Shown: positions 36,811 to 47,827 of the stretch, in pieces
Layout of the letters: each line of letters begins with the position of its first letter
How positions within the stretch are numbered: the stretch's first letter is position 1
Assembly (NCBI GenBank): GCA_021847835.1
Contig: JAJZPR010000002.1
Location: 1-64,000, forward strand
DNA: 64,000 bases
Source: Pseudomonadota bacterium
GTDB taxonomy: Bacteria; Pseudomonadota; Gammaproteobacteria; Burkholderiales; Thiobacillaceae
Reading direction: 5' to 3'
Program-made: the position numbers and the translations under genes
Notes under the pieces: model-generated
Database searches by the model: none
What the model saw: the letters and a program-made list of their open reading frames with translations, nothing else
What the model was told of the DNA's origin: nothing

Positions 36811-37119
36811 ATGGCAGGCAAGCGCGAAACAGGCACGCTGCTTGAGCCGGCGAAAGCCAGGGTCAAGCCGCCGCCGCTTTATAAGGTTCTGTTGCTGAAC
36901 GACGATTACACGCCCATGGATTTCGTGGTGAGGGTATTGCAGCGTTTTTTTGGCATGGACCGTGAACGGGCGACGCAAATCATGCTCAAAGTGCATACGG
37001 AAGGCATGGCTGTTTGCGGGGTTTATTCCAAGGATATCGCCAATACCAAAGTGGAGCAGGTAACCCGTTACGCCCGGGACAACCAGCACCCCTTGCAGTG
37101 TACGATGGAGAAAAGTTGA
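36811..37119 (+). CDS. clpS: ClpS, N-end rule adaptor of ClpAP
   Basis: A 102-residue adaptor that brings proteins with destabilising N-termini to ClpA. Conserved parts are [17 protein letters not shown] (with the LNDD...M substrate pocket), [17 protein letters not shown] (with the conserved H and Y..D residues) and [10 protein letters not shown]. The flexible N-terminal tail delivers the substrate to ClpA. The ATG at 36811 follows CCAGG. It ends seven bases before clpA, so both are made from one transcript. Confidence 0.96.
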   Translation: MAGKRETGTLLEPAKARVKPPPLYKVLLLNDDYTPMDFVVRVLQRFFGMDRERATQIMLKVHTEGMAVCGVYSKDIANTKVEQVTRYARDNQHPLQCTMEKS

Positions 37120-37126
37120 GGTAATC

Positions 37127-39382
<2,256 letters not shown>

Positions 39383-39667
39383 GCGGCGCACCTTTCAGCC
39401 CGGCCGAGGCCTCTGACGTCCCGGCCTCGCTGCCGATCGTCCCCTGCGCCCGCGCCCGGGCGTCTTGAGCCTTGCCACCCTCGTTTTTTCGAAATCCCCG
39501 GCGCCTTGCGCTTGCGTCGTCTTCTCCGGCCAGGCCAGCCACAGGCTTCTATAACTTTTTGCCTATAACTTTTGGCTGATTACGAAAATTCCCGACAAAG
39601 GCTAACTTTTGCGCGTGGGCTAGCCCACGCAAACATTGATTTCAATTTTCATGGAGTGAATTAAAAG

Positions 39668-39970
39668 ATGAAGCTGATCATGAAACTGTTTGGCCTGATG
39701 TTTTTTCTGGTGGGCACAAGCTGGGCCGCGGTGAATGTCAATACCGCCACGCAATCCGAACTTGAGAGCGTAAAAGGCCTGGGGCCGGCGAAGGCAAAGG
39801 CGATTATCGAATACCGCGAAAAGAACGGCCCCTTCAAGTCGGTCGAAGACCTGGGCAAGGTCAAGGGCTTCGGCAAGGCCAGTATCGAGAAGCTGAAGAA
39901 CGAATTGTCTGTCGGCGCGGCTTCGGAGCAGTCCGACGCCAAGAGCATGACCAAGGCAACGACGAAATAA
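39668..39970 (+). CDS. ComEA-like helix-hairpin-helix protein
   Basis: A 100-residue exported protein. A signal peptide (about 1-20, ending TSWA) is followed by two helix-hairpin-helix motifs, VNVNTATQSELESVKGLGPAKA (described by its NTAT...LGPAKA core) and VEDLGKVKGFGKASIEKLK. ComEA binds incoming double-stranded DNA in the periplasm during natural transformation; short forms like this one act alone. The 285 bases in front hold no gene. A terminator follows at 40006. Confidence 0.9.
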   Translation: MKLIMKLFGLMFFLVGTSWAAVNVNTATQSELESVKGLGPAKAKAIIEYREKNGPFKSVEDLGKVKGFGKASIEKLKNELSVGAASEQSDAKSMTKATTK

Positions 39971-40005
39971 GGGGATTGCCCGACTCATCGGCCCATGGCC
40001 AAAGA

Positions 40006-40036
40006 AAAAGGCTTGCATCGCTGCAAGCCTTTTTTG
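40006..40036. terminator. Bidirectional terminator between comEA-like gene and tRNA-Arg
   Basis: Stem AGGCTTGCA / TGCAAGCCT with a short loop, A-run on the left and T-run on the right, so it can serve both the plus-strand gene and the minus-strand tRNA-Arg. Confidence 0.9.
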
Positions 40037-40040
40037 TTTG

Positions 40041-40117
40041 TGGCGCGCCCGAAGAGATTCGAACTCCTGACCCCCTGGTTCGTAGCCAGGTACTCTATCC
40101 AGCTGAGCTACGGGCGC
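40041..40117 (-). tRNA. tRNA-Arg (ACG)
   Basis: A 77-base cloverleaf on the minus strand with encoded CCA. Acceptor GCGCCCG, anticodon arm CTGGCTACGAACCAG with anticodon ACG, which will be changed to ICG by TadA, and T-arm GAGTTCGAATCTC. Confidence 0.97.
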
Positions 40118-40200
40118 GCTGCGAAGGCGAGATTATACACAAAATGAACGGGGAGGAAGTAGTGCCCGTTCGGTTTTTGCGGCTTTCCGGACGGCGGCGC

Positions 40201-40256
40201 CCAAAAATCAAAAAGCCCCGGCGGGGCTTTTTGATTTTGGCGCAGACGGAGGGATT
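40201..40256. repeat. Duplicated terminator plus fossil of a tRNA-Ser 3' end
   Basis: A perfect palindrome (40201-40240, GCCCC / GGGGC core with AT-rich flanks) is joined to a short piece equal to the 3' end of tRNA-Ser(GCT) in minus-strand sense. Positions 40223-40256 match 40382-40415 at 33 of 34 bases. The tRNA match stops after about 20 bases, so no intact tRNA is left. The gap 40257-40363 between the copies shows no gene. Confidence 0.75.
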
Positions 40257-40363
40257 GCTCAGGACTGACGTTGCCTCCGTCAGTCCTTCGACCCTTCGGC
40301 GTCTTTCGCGAGCAGTGCTCGCTCACCGAACCCAAGAGGCTTCTCACCCTCCATCTCGGCAAA

Positions 40364-40392
40364 ACAAAAAAGCCCCAAGCAGGGGCTTTTTG
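40364..40392 (-). terminator. Intrinsic terminator of tRNA-Ser(GCT)
   Basis: Stem AAAAAGCCCC / GGGGCTTTTT with an AAGCA loop. Read on the minus strand it ends in a T-run and lies directly after the tRNA 3' end. Confidence 0.85.
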
Positions 40393-40396
40393 ATTT

Positions 40397-40490
40397 TGGC
40401 GGAGACGGAGGGATTCGAACCCTCGATGCAGGTTTAAGCCCGCATGCTCCCTTAGCAGGGGAGTACCTTCAACCTCTCGGCCACGTCTCC
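40397..40490 (-). tRNA. tRNA-Ser (GCT)
   Basis: A 94-base type II tRNA on the minus strand with encoded CCA. Acceptor GGAGACG pairs with CGTCTCC; the anticodon arm CCCTGCTAAGGG has anticodon GCT; a long variable arm and GGTTCGAATCC T-arm are present. Confidence 0.97.
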
Positions 40491-40546
40491 GGAAGAGGCG
40501 CAAGGATACCGGAAAACCGCTCCTTCCGCCACCCTGAACCCGAGTG

Positions 40547-41773
40547 TCAGGCGGCCTTGTCGAGGTTGAAGGCCTGGTGCAGCACGCGCACGGCAAGCTC
40601 CATGTACTTGTCTTCGACCACGACGGATATCTTGATCTCGGAAGTGGAGATCATCTGGATGTTGATGCCGTCATTGGCCAGCGCCTCGAACATCTTGCGC
40701 GCGATGCCGACGTGCGAGCGCATGCCGACGCCGACGATGGAGACCTTGGCGATCTTGTCGTCGCCGATGACTTCGCGCGCGCCGATGGCAGCCGCTGTCT
40801 TCTTGCAGATGTCCATGGCCTTGGAGAAATCATTGCGGTGCACGGTGAAGGTGAAGTCGGTGGTGTTCTCGTGTCCGACGTTTTGCACGATCATGTCGAC
40901 GTCGACGTTGGCATCCGCCACCGGGCCCAGGATCTGGTAGGCGATGCCGGGCTTGTCGGGCACGCCCAGCACGGTGATCTTGGCTTCGTCACGGTTGAAT
41001 GCGATGCCGGAGATGATGGCCTGTTCCATGTTTTCGTCTTCCTCGAAAGTAATCAGCGTGCCGTCGCCTTCTTCTTCGAAGCTGGACAGCACGCGCAGTT
41101 TCACCTTGTATTTTCCGGCGAATTCCACCGAGCGGATTTGCAGCACCTTGGAGCCGAGGCTGGCCATTTCCAGCATTTCCTCGAAGGTGATGGTCTTGAG
41201 CCGGCGCGCTTCGGGCACGATGCGCGGGTCGGTGGTGTAGACGCCGTCGACGTCCGTATAGATCTGGCACTCGTCGGCTTGCAGCGCGGCGGCCAGCGCC
41301 ACGCCGGTGGTGTCGGAGCCGCCGCGGCCCAGGGTGGTGATGTTGCCGTCGCTGTCCATGCCCTGGAAGCCTGCCACCACGACGACGCAGCCATCATTCA
41401 GATCGGCGCGCATCCTGGCGTCGGGGATGCTCTCGATGCGGGCCTTGGTATAGGCATTGTCGGTGCGGATCGGCACCTGCCAGCCGGTGTAGCTCCTGGC
41501 CTTGATGCCCAGGTCCTTGAGCGCCATGGCAAGCAGGGCGATGGTGACCTGCTCGCCGGTCGAAATCATGACATCCAGCTCGCGCGGGTCGGGCTGGGCC
41601 TGCATTTCCCTGGCCAGGGCGATGAGCCGGTTGGTCTCGCCGGACATCGCGGACACCACCACGACCACCTGGTGTCCCTGGGCCCGGTACTTGGCCACTC
41701 TTTGCGCAACATTGCGGATGCGGTCGACGCTGCCGACCGAGGTGCCGCCGTACTTCTGAACGATCAACGCCAT
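40547..41773 (-). CDS. lysC: Aspartate kinase
   Basis: A 408-residue enzyme that phosphorylates aspartate at the first step to lysine, threonine and methionine. The N-terminal kinase domain begins LIVQKYGGTSVGSVDRI and has SGEQVTIALLAMAL, GRGGSDTTGVALAAALQA and YTDVDGVYTTDPR. Two ACT domains (about 265-408) sense the end products. Length and form match the LysC alpha type of betaproteobacteria, which can also start translation internally to make the beta subunit. tRNA-Ser lies directly downstream on the same strand. Confidence 0.97.
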   Translation of the reverse strand: MALIVQKYGGTSVGSVDRIRNVAQRVAKYRAQGHQVVVVVSAMSGETNRLIALAREMQAQPDPRELDVMISTGEQVTIALLAMALKDLGIKARSYTGWQVPIRTDNAYTKARIESIPDARMRADLNDGCVVVVAGFQGMDSDGNITTLGRGGSDTTGVALAAALQADECQIYTDVDGVYTTDPRIVPEARRLKTITFEEMLEMASLGSKVLQIRSVEFAGKYKVKLRVLSSFEEEGDGTLITFEEDENMEQAIISGIAFNRDEAKITVLGVPDKPGIAYQILGPVADANVDVDMIVQNVGHENTTDFTFTVHRNDFSKAMDICKKTAAAIGAREVIGDDKIAKVSIVGVGMRSHVGIARKMFEALANDGINIQMISTSEIKISVVVEDKYMELAVRVLHQAFNLDKAA

Positions 41774-41872
41774 TTGGTGTTATGCGGACGATAAAAAATG
41801 GCAATTCTACTGCAAATGGGGCGTTTGCACGCTGTCGCCGGAGGCGCGTGCCCGGCCGGAAAACCGCTCGCG

Positions 41873-43177
41873 TCAGCCTTGCCTGTGCTCGAACAGGGCG
41901 ATGGATTCGACGTGGGCGGTGTGCGGAAACATGTTGGCGATGCCGGCCGCCATGAGCCGGTAGCCCTTGACGTGGCACAGCACCTCGGCATCGCGCGCCA
42001 GCGTGGCCGGGTTGCAGGAGACATAGACGATGCGCCGGGGCGGATTGTCCGCGGGCAGGGATTTCACCAGTTCCATGGCGCCGTCGCGCGGCGGGTCGAT
42101 CAGCAGCTTGTGGAAATGCCCCAGGCCGGCATATTTTTCCGGGGTCATTTCGAACAGGTTGTCGACCGCATATTCCACATTGGAGAGGCCGTTCAGGCGG
42201 GCATTTTCCTCGGCGCGGGCAACCAGGGTCTTGCTGCCTTCGATGCCGACGACCCTGGCGCCGGAGCGGGCGATGGGCAGGGTGAAGTTGCCCAGGCCGC
42301 AGAAGAAATCGGCGATGCGTTCGTGCGGCCGCGGGTCGAGCAGGGTGATGGCGCGGTGCACCAGCGCGCGGTTGATATGCGGGTTGACCTGGGTGAACTC
42401 GGTGGGCCGGAAGGGATGCACCACATTGAATTCCGGCAGGCGGTACTGCAGCAGCCCGCCGTTTTCAGGATGGAAGGGGGCGGCGGTGTCCGGCCCCTTG
42501 GGCTGCACCCAGATTTCGACGCCATGCCGGTCGGCAAAGGCGCGCACGATTTCCTTGTCCGCATCATTCCACGGGTTCAGCAGGCGGAACACCAGTACGG
42601 TGGAAGTTTCGCCGATGGCCAGCTCGATCTGCGGGATGCGGTCGGAATTCGACAGCTTGGGAATCAGCTCGCGCATCGGCATGAACAGTGAAGCGACGTG
42701 CGGGGGCAGCACTTCGCAGGTATGCATGTCGGCGATGAACCAGGATTTCTTTTCGTGAAAACCGACCAGCGCACCGCCTTTCTTGTCCACGCGCTTGACC
42801 GAAAAGCGCGCGCGGTGGCGGTAGCCCCACGAGGGGCCGTACAGCGCGGGCAGGATGATTTCGGGTTTCACCTTGCCGATGCGCTGGAGATTCTCTTCCA
42901 GGATGCGCTGCTTGGCCGCGACCTGCGCGCTCACTTCCAGATGCTGCAGCACGCAGCCGCCGCAGCGGCCGTAGTGCACGCACTTCGGCGTGGCGCGCTG
43001 GCTGCTGGACTTGAGGATGCGGGTGGCATTGGCACTGTCGTACTTGGGGTGCTTGCGGAAGACGGAAATCTCCGCGGTCTCTCCCGGCAGCGCGCCGTCG
43101 ACGAAGGTGACCTTGCCTTCCACGCGACAGATGCCGTGGCCCTCGTGGTCGAGGGCGTCGATATGCGCTTCAGTCAC
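41873..43177 (-). CDS. rlmD: RlmD, 23S rRNA (uracil-5)-methyltransferase
   Basis: A 434-residue enzyme that methylates U1939 in 23S rRNA. The N-terminal TRAM domain (about 1-60) has [21 protein letters not shown] 4Fe-4S site is formed by the cysteines in [10 protein letters not shown] and a later one. The SAM motif is [12 protein letters not shown], and the catalytic cysteine lies in [13 protein letters not shown]. The product class is clear; assignment to RlmD rather than another RumA-type enzyme rests on the TRAM and Fe-S layout. It ends two bases after the exonuclease start region of the upstream neighbour. Confidence 0.93.
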   Translation of the reverse strand: MTEAHIDALDHEGHGICRVEGKVTFVDGALPGETAEISVFRKHPKYDSANATRILKSSSQRATPKCVHYGRCGGCVLQHLEVSAQVAAKQRILEENLQRIGKVKPEIILPALYGPSWGYRHRARFSVKRVDKKGGALVGFHEKKSWFIADMHTCEVLPPHVASLFMPMRELIPKLSNSDRIPQIELAIGETSTVLVFRLLNPWNDADKEIVRAFADRHGVEIWVQPKGPDTAAPFHPENGGLLQYRLPEFNVVHPFRPTEFTQVNPHINRALVHRAITLLDPRPHERIADFFCGLGNFTLPIARSGARVVGIEGSKTLVARAEENARLNGLSNVEYAVDNLFEMTPEKYAGLGHFHKLLIDPPRDGAMELVKSLPADNPPRRIVYVSCNPATLARDAEVLCHVKGYRLMAAGIANMFPHTAHVESIALFEHRQG

Positions 43178-43179
43178 GG

Positions 43180-43956
43180 CTATTCCTTCCAGGCAGCAAG
43201 AAACGCCTGCCAGTGCTCGCCCTCCATGGCCTGCAGGGCGGCACGCACCTTGGCCGTCTCGCCGTGGTAGGCCTCGGTCGTGAGCGCGCCGCGCATGTGT
43301 TCGAAGCGAAGGTAGAGCAGATGCGTGTTGACCACATCGGTTTCACAGTAGTCGCAGATCTCGCCGATCCTGCCGCCCTGGAAGGCATGCCAGACCTGGC
43401 TGCCGTCCATGCCCAGCTTGCCGGGGAAGCCGCACAGCTTGGCCAGTTCATCCAGCGGCGCGTTGGCGCGCGGCTGGTACAGGGCGAGCACGTCCATGAG
43501 GTCGAGATGGCGGGTATGGTAGCGGCTCAGGTAGTTGTTCCACTTGAAGTCCTTGTCCTCCTCGCCCCATTCCCAGTAGCGGCGCGCGGTGATGCCGTGC
43601 ATGAGGCCGCGATAGTGCAGCACCGGCAGATCGAAGCCGCCGCCGTTCCAGGACACCAGCTGCGGCGTGTATTTCTCGATGCCGTCGTAGAAGCGCTGGA
43701 CGATGTCGCGTTCGGGTTCGCCGTCGCGGCCCAGCGTCCACACGCGGAACTGGTCGCCCATGCGCAGCGCGCAGGAAATCGCCACGATGCGGTGCAGATA
43801 ATGCGGCAGAAAATCGCTGCCGCCGGCCTGGCGCCGCTGCAGCAGGGCCAGTTCCGCGATTTCGCCGTCCGGCATGCCGGCGGGCAGGTCGTTGAGACGC
43901 GCGAAGCCGGCGCTGTCCGGGATGGTTTCGATGTCGAAGACGAGTACGGGGGTCAC
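43180..43956 (-). CDS. PolB-like 3'-5' exonuclease
   Basis: A 258-residue protein of the predicted PolB-like 3'-5' exonuclease family. The DEDD-type residues are seen in [11 protein letters not shown] (first Asp and Glu), [19 protein letters not shown] (second Asp) and [15 protein letters not shown] (last Asp). The start is a GTG at 43956, because no ATG fits before the first motif. It lies two bases upstream of rlmD on the same strand, so the two are cotranscribed. It probably trims DNA ends in repair; this is inferred from the family. Confidence 0.85.
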   Translation of the reverse strand: MTPVLVFDIETIPDSAGFARLNDLPAGMPDGEIAELALLQRRQAGGSDFLPHYLHRIVAISCALRMGDQFRVWTLGRDGEPERDIVQRFYDGIEKYTPQLVSWNGGGFDLPVLHYRGLMHGITARRYWEWGEEDKDFKWNNYLSRYHTRHLDLMDVLALYQPRANAPLDELAKLCGFPGKLGMDGSQVWHAFQGGRIGEICDYCETDVVNTHLLYLRFEHMRGALTTEAYHGETAKVRAALQAMEGEHWQAFLAAWKE

Positions 43957-43994
43957 GCAGGAGCCTGCTGGCAAAAATGGTGATTTTACCGCCT

Positions 43995-45263
43995 TCAGAT
44001 GAGATGCGAGCCGATATCCTCTGCCGATACCGCGGCTTCGACATGGGTGGCGGCCACGCTGTCGATGGAAATGCCCAGTTCTGCGGAGAGCCGGGACATG
44101 AGTTGGCTGTCCTGATGCTCGCAGGCATGGGCCAGGCGCAGCAGTTTGTTGATGGCAGTGTCCTGCCCGGCCAGGCTCTCGTATACCTGGCGCGGCAGCC
44201 CGATGCGGCGGTAGAGCTGGTTGACGGACAAGGAAAATGCCGCCGGGTAAGTGGAGAAAAGCCCGGTTTCGAATGCCTCGTCCGGTTCGGCGATATCCGC
44301 CACGGCGCCCGCCAGCTTGCCCATCAGCAGGGCGCGGCTCAAGGCCACCTGCGTGTAGAGCCGATTGTCCGCCGTCACCGGCGTGCCGGCGAGCGCCGTC
44401 AGGATGGCGACGCGCTGCGAGCGCCTGCCGCCCATCTTGATCATGGCATGGGCGGCGGAATCGGCTTCGGTGCTCAGGCCGCCGGCCATGGAGCGCGCAA
44501 TCCTCATCATCTGGGTTTCCAGCGAGGGGTTCAGGCGGATGAACTGGATCAGGCTGGGCAGGCTCTGCCGCATGGCAACCGCGGCCAGTTCCAGGCGCAG
44601 GTCGTGATCGGGCTGCGCGTTCGGGTCGGGGCGCGGTCCGGTGAAGTATTCGCCCATGAACCAGCTGGTACCCGGCCAGCGGGGCAGCTCGAATTCGCGG
44701 GTGAGGTTGTGAACGACGAGTTGTCCACCCGGCAATGCCGGCGGTTTGGCGTGGGCGGGAATGCGCTGGAACTGCCACACTTCATGCACGAGGTCCGGCT
44801 CCGGCGCTTCCAGGCAGAATTTCATGCCGCCCGCAGAAGAAAGCCTGCCGACCTGCTCGACGATCTTCGCATCGGCATCGTTCAGCACCCACACGATGCC
44901 GGGGTGCGCGAGCTGCGCCAGCGCATCGGAGAACAGCACATCGCGGCTGATTTTCACGAACAGGGACTGGCCGCTGAGCAGGCCGTCCTGGCTGAGCGAA
45001 TAGAGGCCGGTCAGCAGCATGTCCTCGTTCATGCGCTTCAATTCTTCCCGGCGTTCGTCTGCGACATCCTTGCCGCGCAGCACCAGCTCGCGCGCCACAA
45101 CTTGCGCCTTCTGGTCGAATATGGGCTCGAAGGACAGGAAGCGGTTGCGCAAGTCCTCCTCGCGCACCGGGGTGGGCGCGTTTTCTCCGGCTACGTGAGT
45201 AACCACCCCGGACTCCAGGCCCCGGGTATCGACGCCGCCGCCTTTGCTGGATGAAGAAGCCAT
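43995..45263 (-). CDS. EAL/HDOD (YuxH-type) signalling protein
   Basis: A 422-residue protein with a degenerate EAL-like N-terminal half (FLSFEPIFDQKAQVVARELVL, FCLEAPEPDLVHEV) and a C-terminal HDOD domain (SLPSLIQFIRLNPSLETQMM, GRRSQRVAILTALAGTPV). The EAL motif itself and most metal residues are absent, so cyclic-di-GMP cleavage is unlikely; binding or protein contact is more likely. A start further inside cannot be excluded, because the first 25 residues are of low complexity. Divergent from pgl. Confidence 0.78.
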   Translation of the reverse strand: MASSSSKGGGVDTRGLESGVVTHVAGENAPTPVREEDLRNRFLSFEPIFDQKAQVVARELVLRGKDVADERREELKRMNEDMLLTGLYSLSQDGLLSGQSLFVKISRDVLFSDALAQLAHPGIVWVLNDADAKIVEQVGRLSSAGGMKFCLEAPEPDLVHEVWQFQRIPAHAKPPALPGGQLVVHNLTREFELPRWPGTSWFMGEYFTGPRPDPNAQPDHDLRLELAAVAMRQSLPSLIQFIRLNPSLETQMMRIARSMAGGLSTEADSAAHAMIKMGGRRSQRVAILTALAGTPVTADNRLYTQVALSRALLMGKLAGAVADIAEPDEAFETGLFSTYPAAFSLSVNQLYRRIGLPRQVYESLAGQDTAINKLLRLAHACEHQDSQLMSRLSAELGISIDSVAATHVEAAVSAEDIGSHLI

Positions 45264-45331
45264 TTCTGCCGGTTTGGGAATGTCTCTGTCAGCGCTATCA
45301 TGCCATTACCGGACAAATGTGGGAATCAAGC

Positions 45332-46036
45332 ATGGTGCCTGACTGGCGGATATACCCGGACCGGACATCGCTGATCGAAGCCGCGCTCGCGATCATCCGG
45401 CAGTGCGAAGCCGGCAGCGGCGGCATGTTCTCCATCGTGCTGGCGGGCGGCCAGACCCCGCTCGAGCTCTATCGCAGGCTGGCAGGCGAGCCCATGCAAT
45501 GGCACAAATGGTGCGTGTATTTTGGCGACGAACGCTGCCTGCCGCCGGATCATCCGGAGCGCAACAGCTACCAGGCCCGGCAGGCGTTGCTGGATCACGT
45601 CCCCATTTCCGAAGGGCGCATCCATGTCCCGCCCGCGGAACTCGGGCCGCTCGATGCCGCCGCGCACTATGCGGCGCAACTGAAAAACGCGGGCGACTTC
45701 GATCTTGTCCTGCTGGGCCTGGGCGAGGATGGCCATACCGCCAGCCTGTTCCCGGGACGCGACATCGGCGCGGAACCGGACGCGGCGGATGCACTGCCGG
45801 TACTCGATGCGCCCAAGCCGCCGCCCGAACGCATCAGCCTGTCCGCCCGGCGGCTGTCGCGCGCGCGAACGGTGCTGTTTCTGGTGACGGGTGCAGGCAA
45901 GCGCGAGGCGGTCACGGGCTGGCGGCAAGGCAGCGGCATGCCCGCCAGCCGGATCCAGGCGCAACAGGCGCTCATCGTGCTTGCGGATGAGGCAGCCTGT
46001 CCGCAACGGTCGACGAATCAAGGAGGGCGTACATGA
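45332..46036 (+). CDS. pgl: 6-phosphogluconolactonase
   Basis: A 234-residue SolDevB-family lactonase that opens 6-phosphogluconolactone in the oxidative pentose phosphate pathway. Conserved are SIVLAGGQTPLELYRRLAG, VYFGDERCLPPDHPERN and LVLLGLGEDGHTASLFPG. The ATG at 45332, opening MVPDWRIYPD, has GGGA at the right distance; earlier ATGs lie in a stretch without family match. Its stop overlaps the next ATG (46033-46036). pgi lies 1.8 kb downstream on the other strand. Confidence 0.92.
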   Translation: MVPDWRIYPDRTSLIEAALAIIRQCEAGSGGMFSIVLAGGQTPLELYRRLAGEPMQWHKWCVYFGDERCLPPDHPERNSYQARQALLDHVPISEGRIHVPPAELGPLDAAAHYAAQLKNAGDFDLVLLGLGEDGHTASLFPGRDIGAEPDAADALPVLDAPKPPPERISLSARRLSRARTVLFLVTGAGKREAVTGWRQGSGMPASRIQAQQALIVLADEAACPQRSTNQGGRT

Positions 46037-47466
46037 AACGGAGCTGTTTGCTGGCCGGCATGATGGCGGCCGGTATTTTGTCCGCCGCATGGGCCGCGCC
46101 GGAAGAAAAACCCAGCACGCGCGCCGACCAGCGCGAAGTTGCCGTCACCATCTACAACGAGAACCTCGCGCTGGTGAAGGACGGGCGCAAGGTAAAGCTC
46201 GATCGCGGCGCCAACCGGCTTGCCTGGCGCGAGGTCTCCGCGCAGATGCGGCCGGAAACCGCGTTGCTGAGAAATGTTTCCAACCCCGCCGGCATCCGGC
46301 TGATCGAGCAGAATTTCGACTTCGACCTGCTGACGCCGCAGAAGCTGCTGGAAAAATATGTCGGGCGCGAAGTCACGGTCATCAGCGTCAATCCGGCCAC
46401 GGGCGCGGAGAAGCGCGAAACCGCCACGGTGCTCGCCAGCAACGGCGGCGTGGTGCTGAGGTTTGCCGATCGCATCGAGACCGGCGTGCCGGGCCGGCTG
46501 GCGTTTTCCGGCGTGCCCGACAATCTGCGCGACACGCCGACCCTGGTCATCACGCTGGACGGCAAGGCCGGCGGCGAGCAGAACCTGGAGCTTTCCTACC
46601 TCACCGGCGGACTGTCGTGGAAAGCCGATTACGTGGCCGAACTGAACGAGAGGGACGACCGCCTCGACGTCAACGGCTGGGTCACGCTCACCAACCGCAG
46701 CGGCACCGCTTATCCCGACGCCAGGCTGCAACTGGTGGCGGGGGATGTCAATCTCGTGCAGGAAGAGCTGGTGCGGGGGCGACCGGTCCAGCTCATGGCC
46801 AAGGCGGCTCCCGCCGAAGCCGACATGCGCGAGGAAGCCCTGTTCGAATACCACCTCTACACCCTGGAGCGTCCTACCACCATCGCCGACAACCAGACCA
46901 AGCAGGTGGCGCTGATGAGCGCGGCGTCGGTGCCGGTGAAAAAGGAACTGCTGTTCGAGGGCCAGAATTACTACTACTCCGGGCAGTACGGCGAACTGGG
47001 CCGGAAGCTGAAGGCGGCGGTGTTCGTCGAATTCGCCAACAAGGGCGAGGGCCTCGGCATCCCTCTGCCCAGGGGCGTGGTGCGGGTGTACAAGAAGGAC
47101 GGCAAGGGCAATGCGCAATTCATCGGCGAGGACCGCATCGACCACACCCCCAGGAACGAGACCGTGCGCCTGAAGCTGGGCGAGGCCTTCGATGTGACCG
47201 CCGACCGCAGGCAGACCGACTTTAGGAAACTGGGCGGCACCTCGCGCTACAACTACGTGTACGAGAGCGCTTACCGGATCGCCATCAAGAACGCCAAGAA
47301 CGAAGCGGTGACGGTCAAGGTGGTCGAACCCATGCCCGGCGACTGGCAGGTGCTGTCCGAGTCCCACCCGCACGCCAAGGTCGCCGCCAACACCGCCGTG
47401 TGGAGCGTCGCCGTGCCTGCGCAAGGCAAGGCCGAGCTGAGCTATCGCGTACTGGTGAGGTACTGA
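46033..47466 (+). CDS. DUF4139 exported protein
   Basis: A 477-residue protein with a signal peptide (about 1-22, ending AAWA). It has VAVTIYNENLALVKDGRKVK, LSYLTGGLSWKADYVAELNE and VTLTNRSGTAYPDARLQLVA, the DUF4139 pattern, followed by a C-terminal beta-rich part with GKAELSYRVLVRY at the end. Its function is unknown; it should be in the periplasm or on the surface. It is coupled to pgl by an ATGA overlap and followed after three bases by a 114-residue gene. Confidence 0.82.
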   Translation: MKRSCLLAGMMAAGILSAAWAAPEEKPSTRADQREVAVTIYNENLALVKDGRKVKLDRGANRLAWREVSAQMRPETALLRNVSNPAGIRLIEQNFDFDLLTPQKLLEKYVGREVTVISVNPATGAEKRETATVLASNGGVVLRFADRIETGVPGRLAFSGVPDNLRDTPTLVITLDGKAGGEQNLELSYLTGGLSWKADYVAELNERDDRLDVNGWVTLTNRSGTAYPDARLQLVAGDVNLVQEELVRGRPVQLMAKAAPAEADMREEALFEYHLYTLERPTTIADNQTKQVALMSAASVPVKKELLFEGQNYYYSGQYGELGRKLKAAVFVEFANKGEGLGIPLPRGVVRVYKKDGKGNAQFIGEDRIDHTPRNETVRLKLGEAFDVTADRRQTDFRKLGGTSRYNYVYESAYRIAIKNAKNEAVTVKVVEPMPGDWQVLSESHPHAKVAANTAVWSVAVPAQGKAELSYRVLVRY

Positions 47467-47469
47467 CAA

Positions 47470-47814
47470 ATGCAGAGATTGAACAAATCGCGCGATGCCT
47501 GGAATACGCCTGGATTCAGGGAGGTCTTCAAGCGCGAAGCCGGACAGCTGGGCATGGCTGCGCTCCCGTTGCAGCAGGGCTTGTCCAGAAGCAGCCATGT
47601 CAGCGGCGACGGCTACGACGTGGTGGTGCTCAATGTCACGGAGGAGGCGCAGCGCATCCTGGTCAAGGCCGGCATCTTCTATCAGGGCATCGTCGCCGGA
47701 TGCAGTTGCGCCGACGACCCCACGCCGGTGGACGAGCAGACCGAGTACTGCGTGCTTCGGTTCGACATCGACAAGCAGACCGCCGAGACGGCAATCACGC
47801 TGCTGGAAGACTGA
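47470..47814 (+). CDS. Small protein of unknown function
   Basis: A 114-residue soluble protein. Parts that look conserved are NTPGFREVFKREAGQL, YDVVVLNVTEEAQRILVKAG and IVAGCSCADDPTPVDEQTEYC, with three cysteines in the last two parts together. The C-terminus is a helix (DKQTAETAITLLED). I do not recognise the family. It follows the DUF4139 gene after three bases and closes the pgl operon; pgi comes from the other strand 13 bases further on. Confidence 0.7.
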   Translation: MQRLNKSRDAWNTPGFREVFKREAGQLGMAALPLQQGLSRSSHVSGDGYDVVVLNVTEEAQRILVKAGIFYQGIVAGCSCADDPTPVDEQTEYCVLRFDIDKQTAETAITLLED

Positions 47815-47827
47815 GGCCTAAGCGGCG

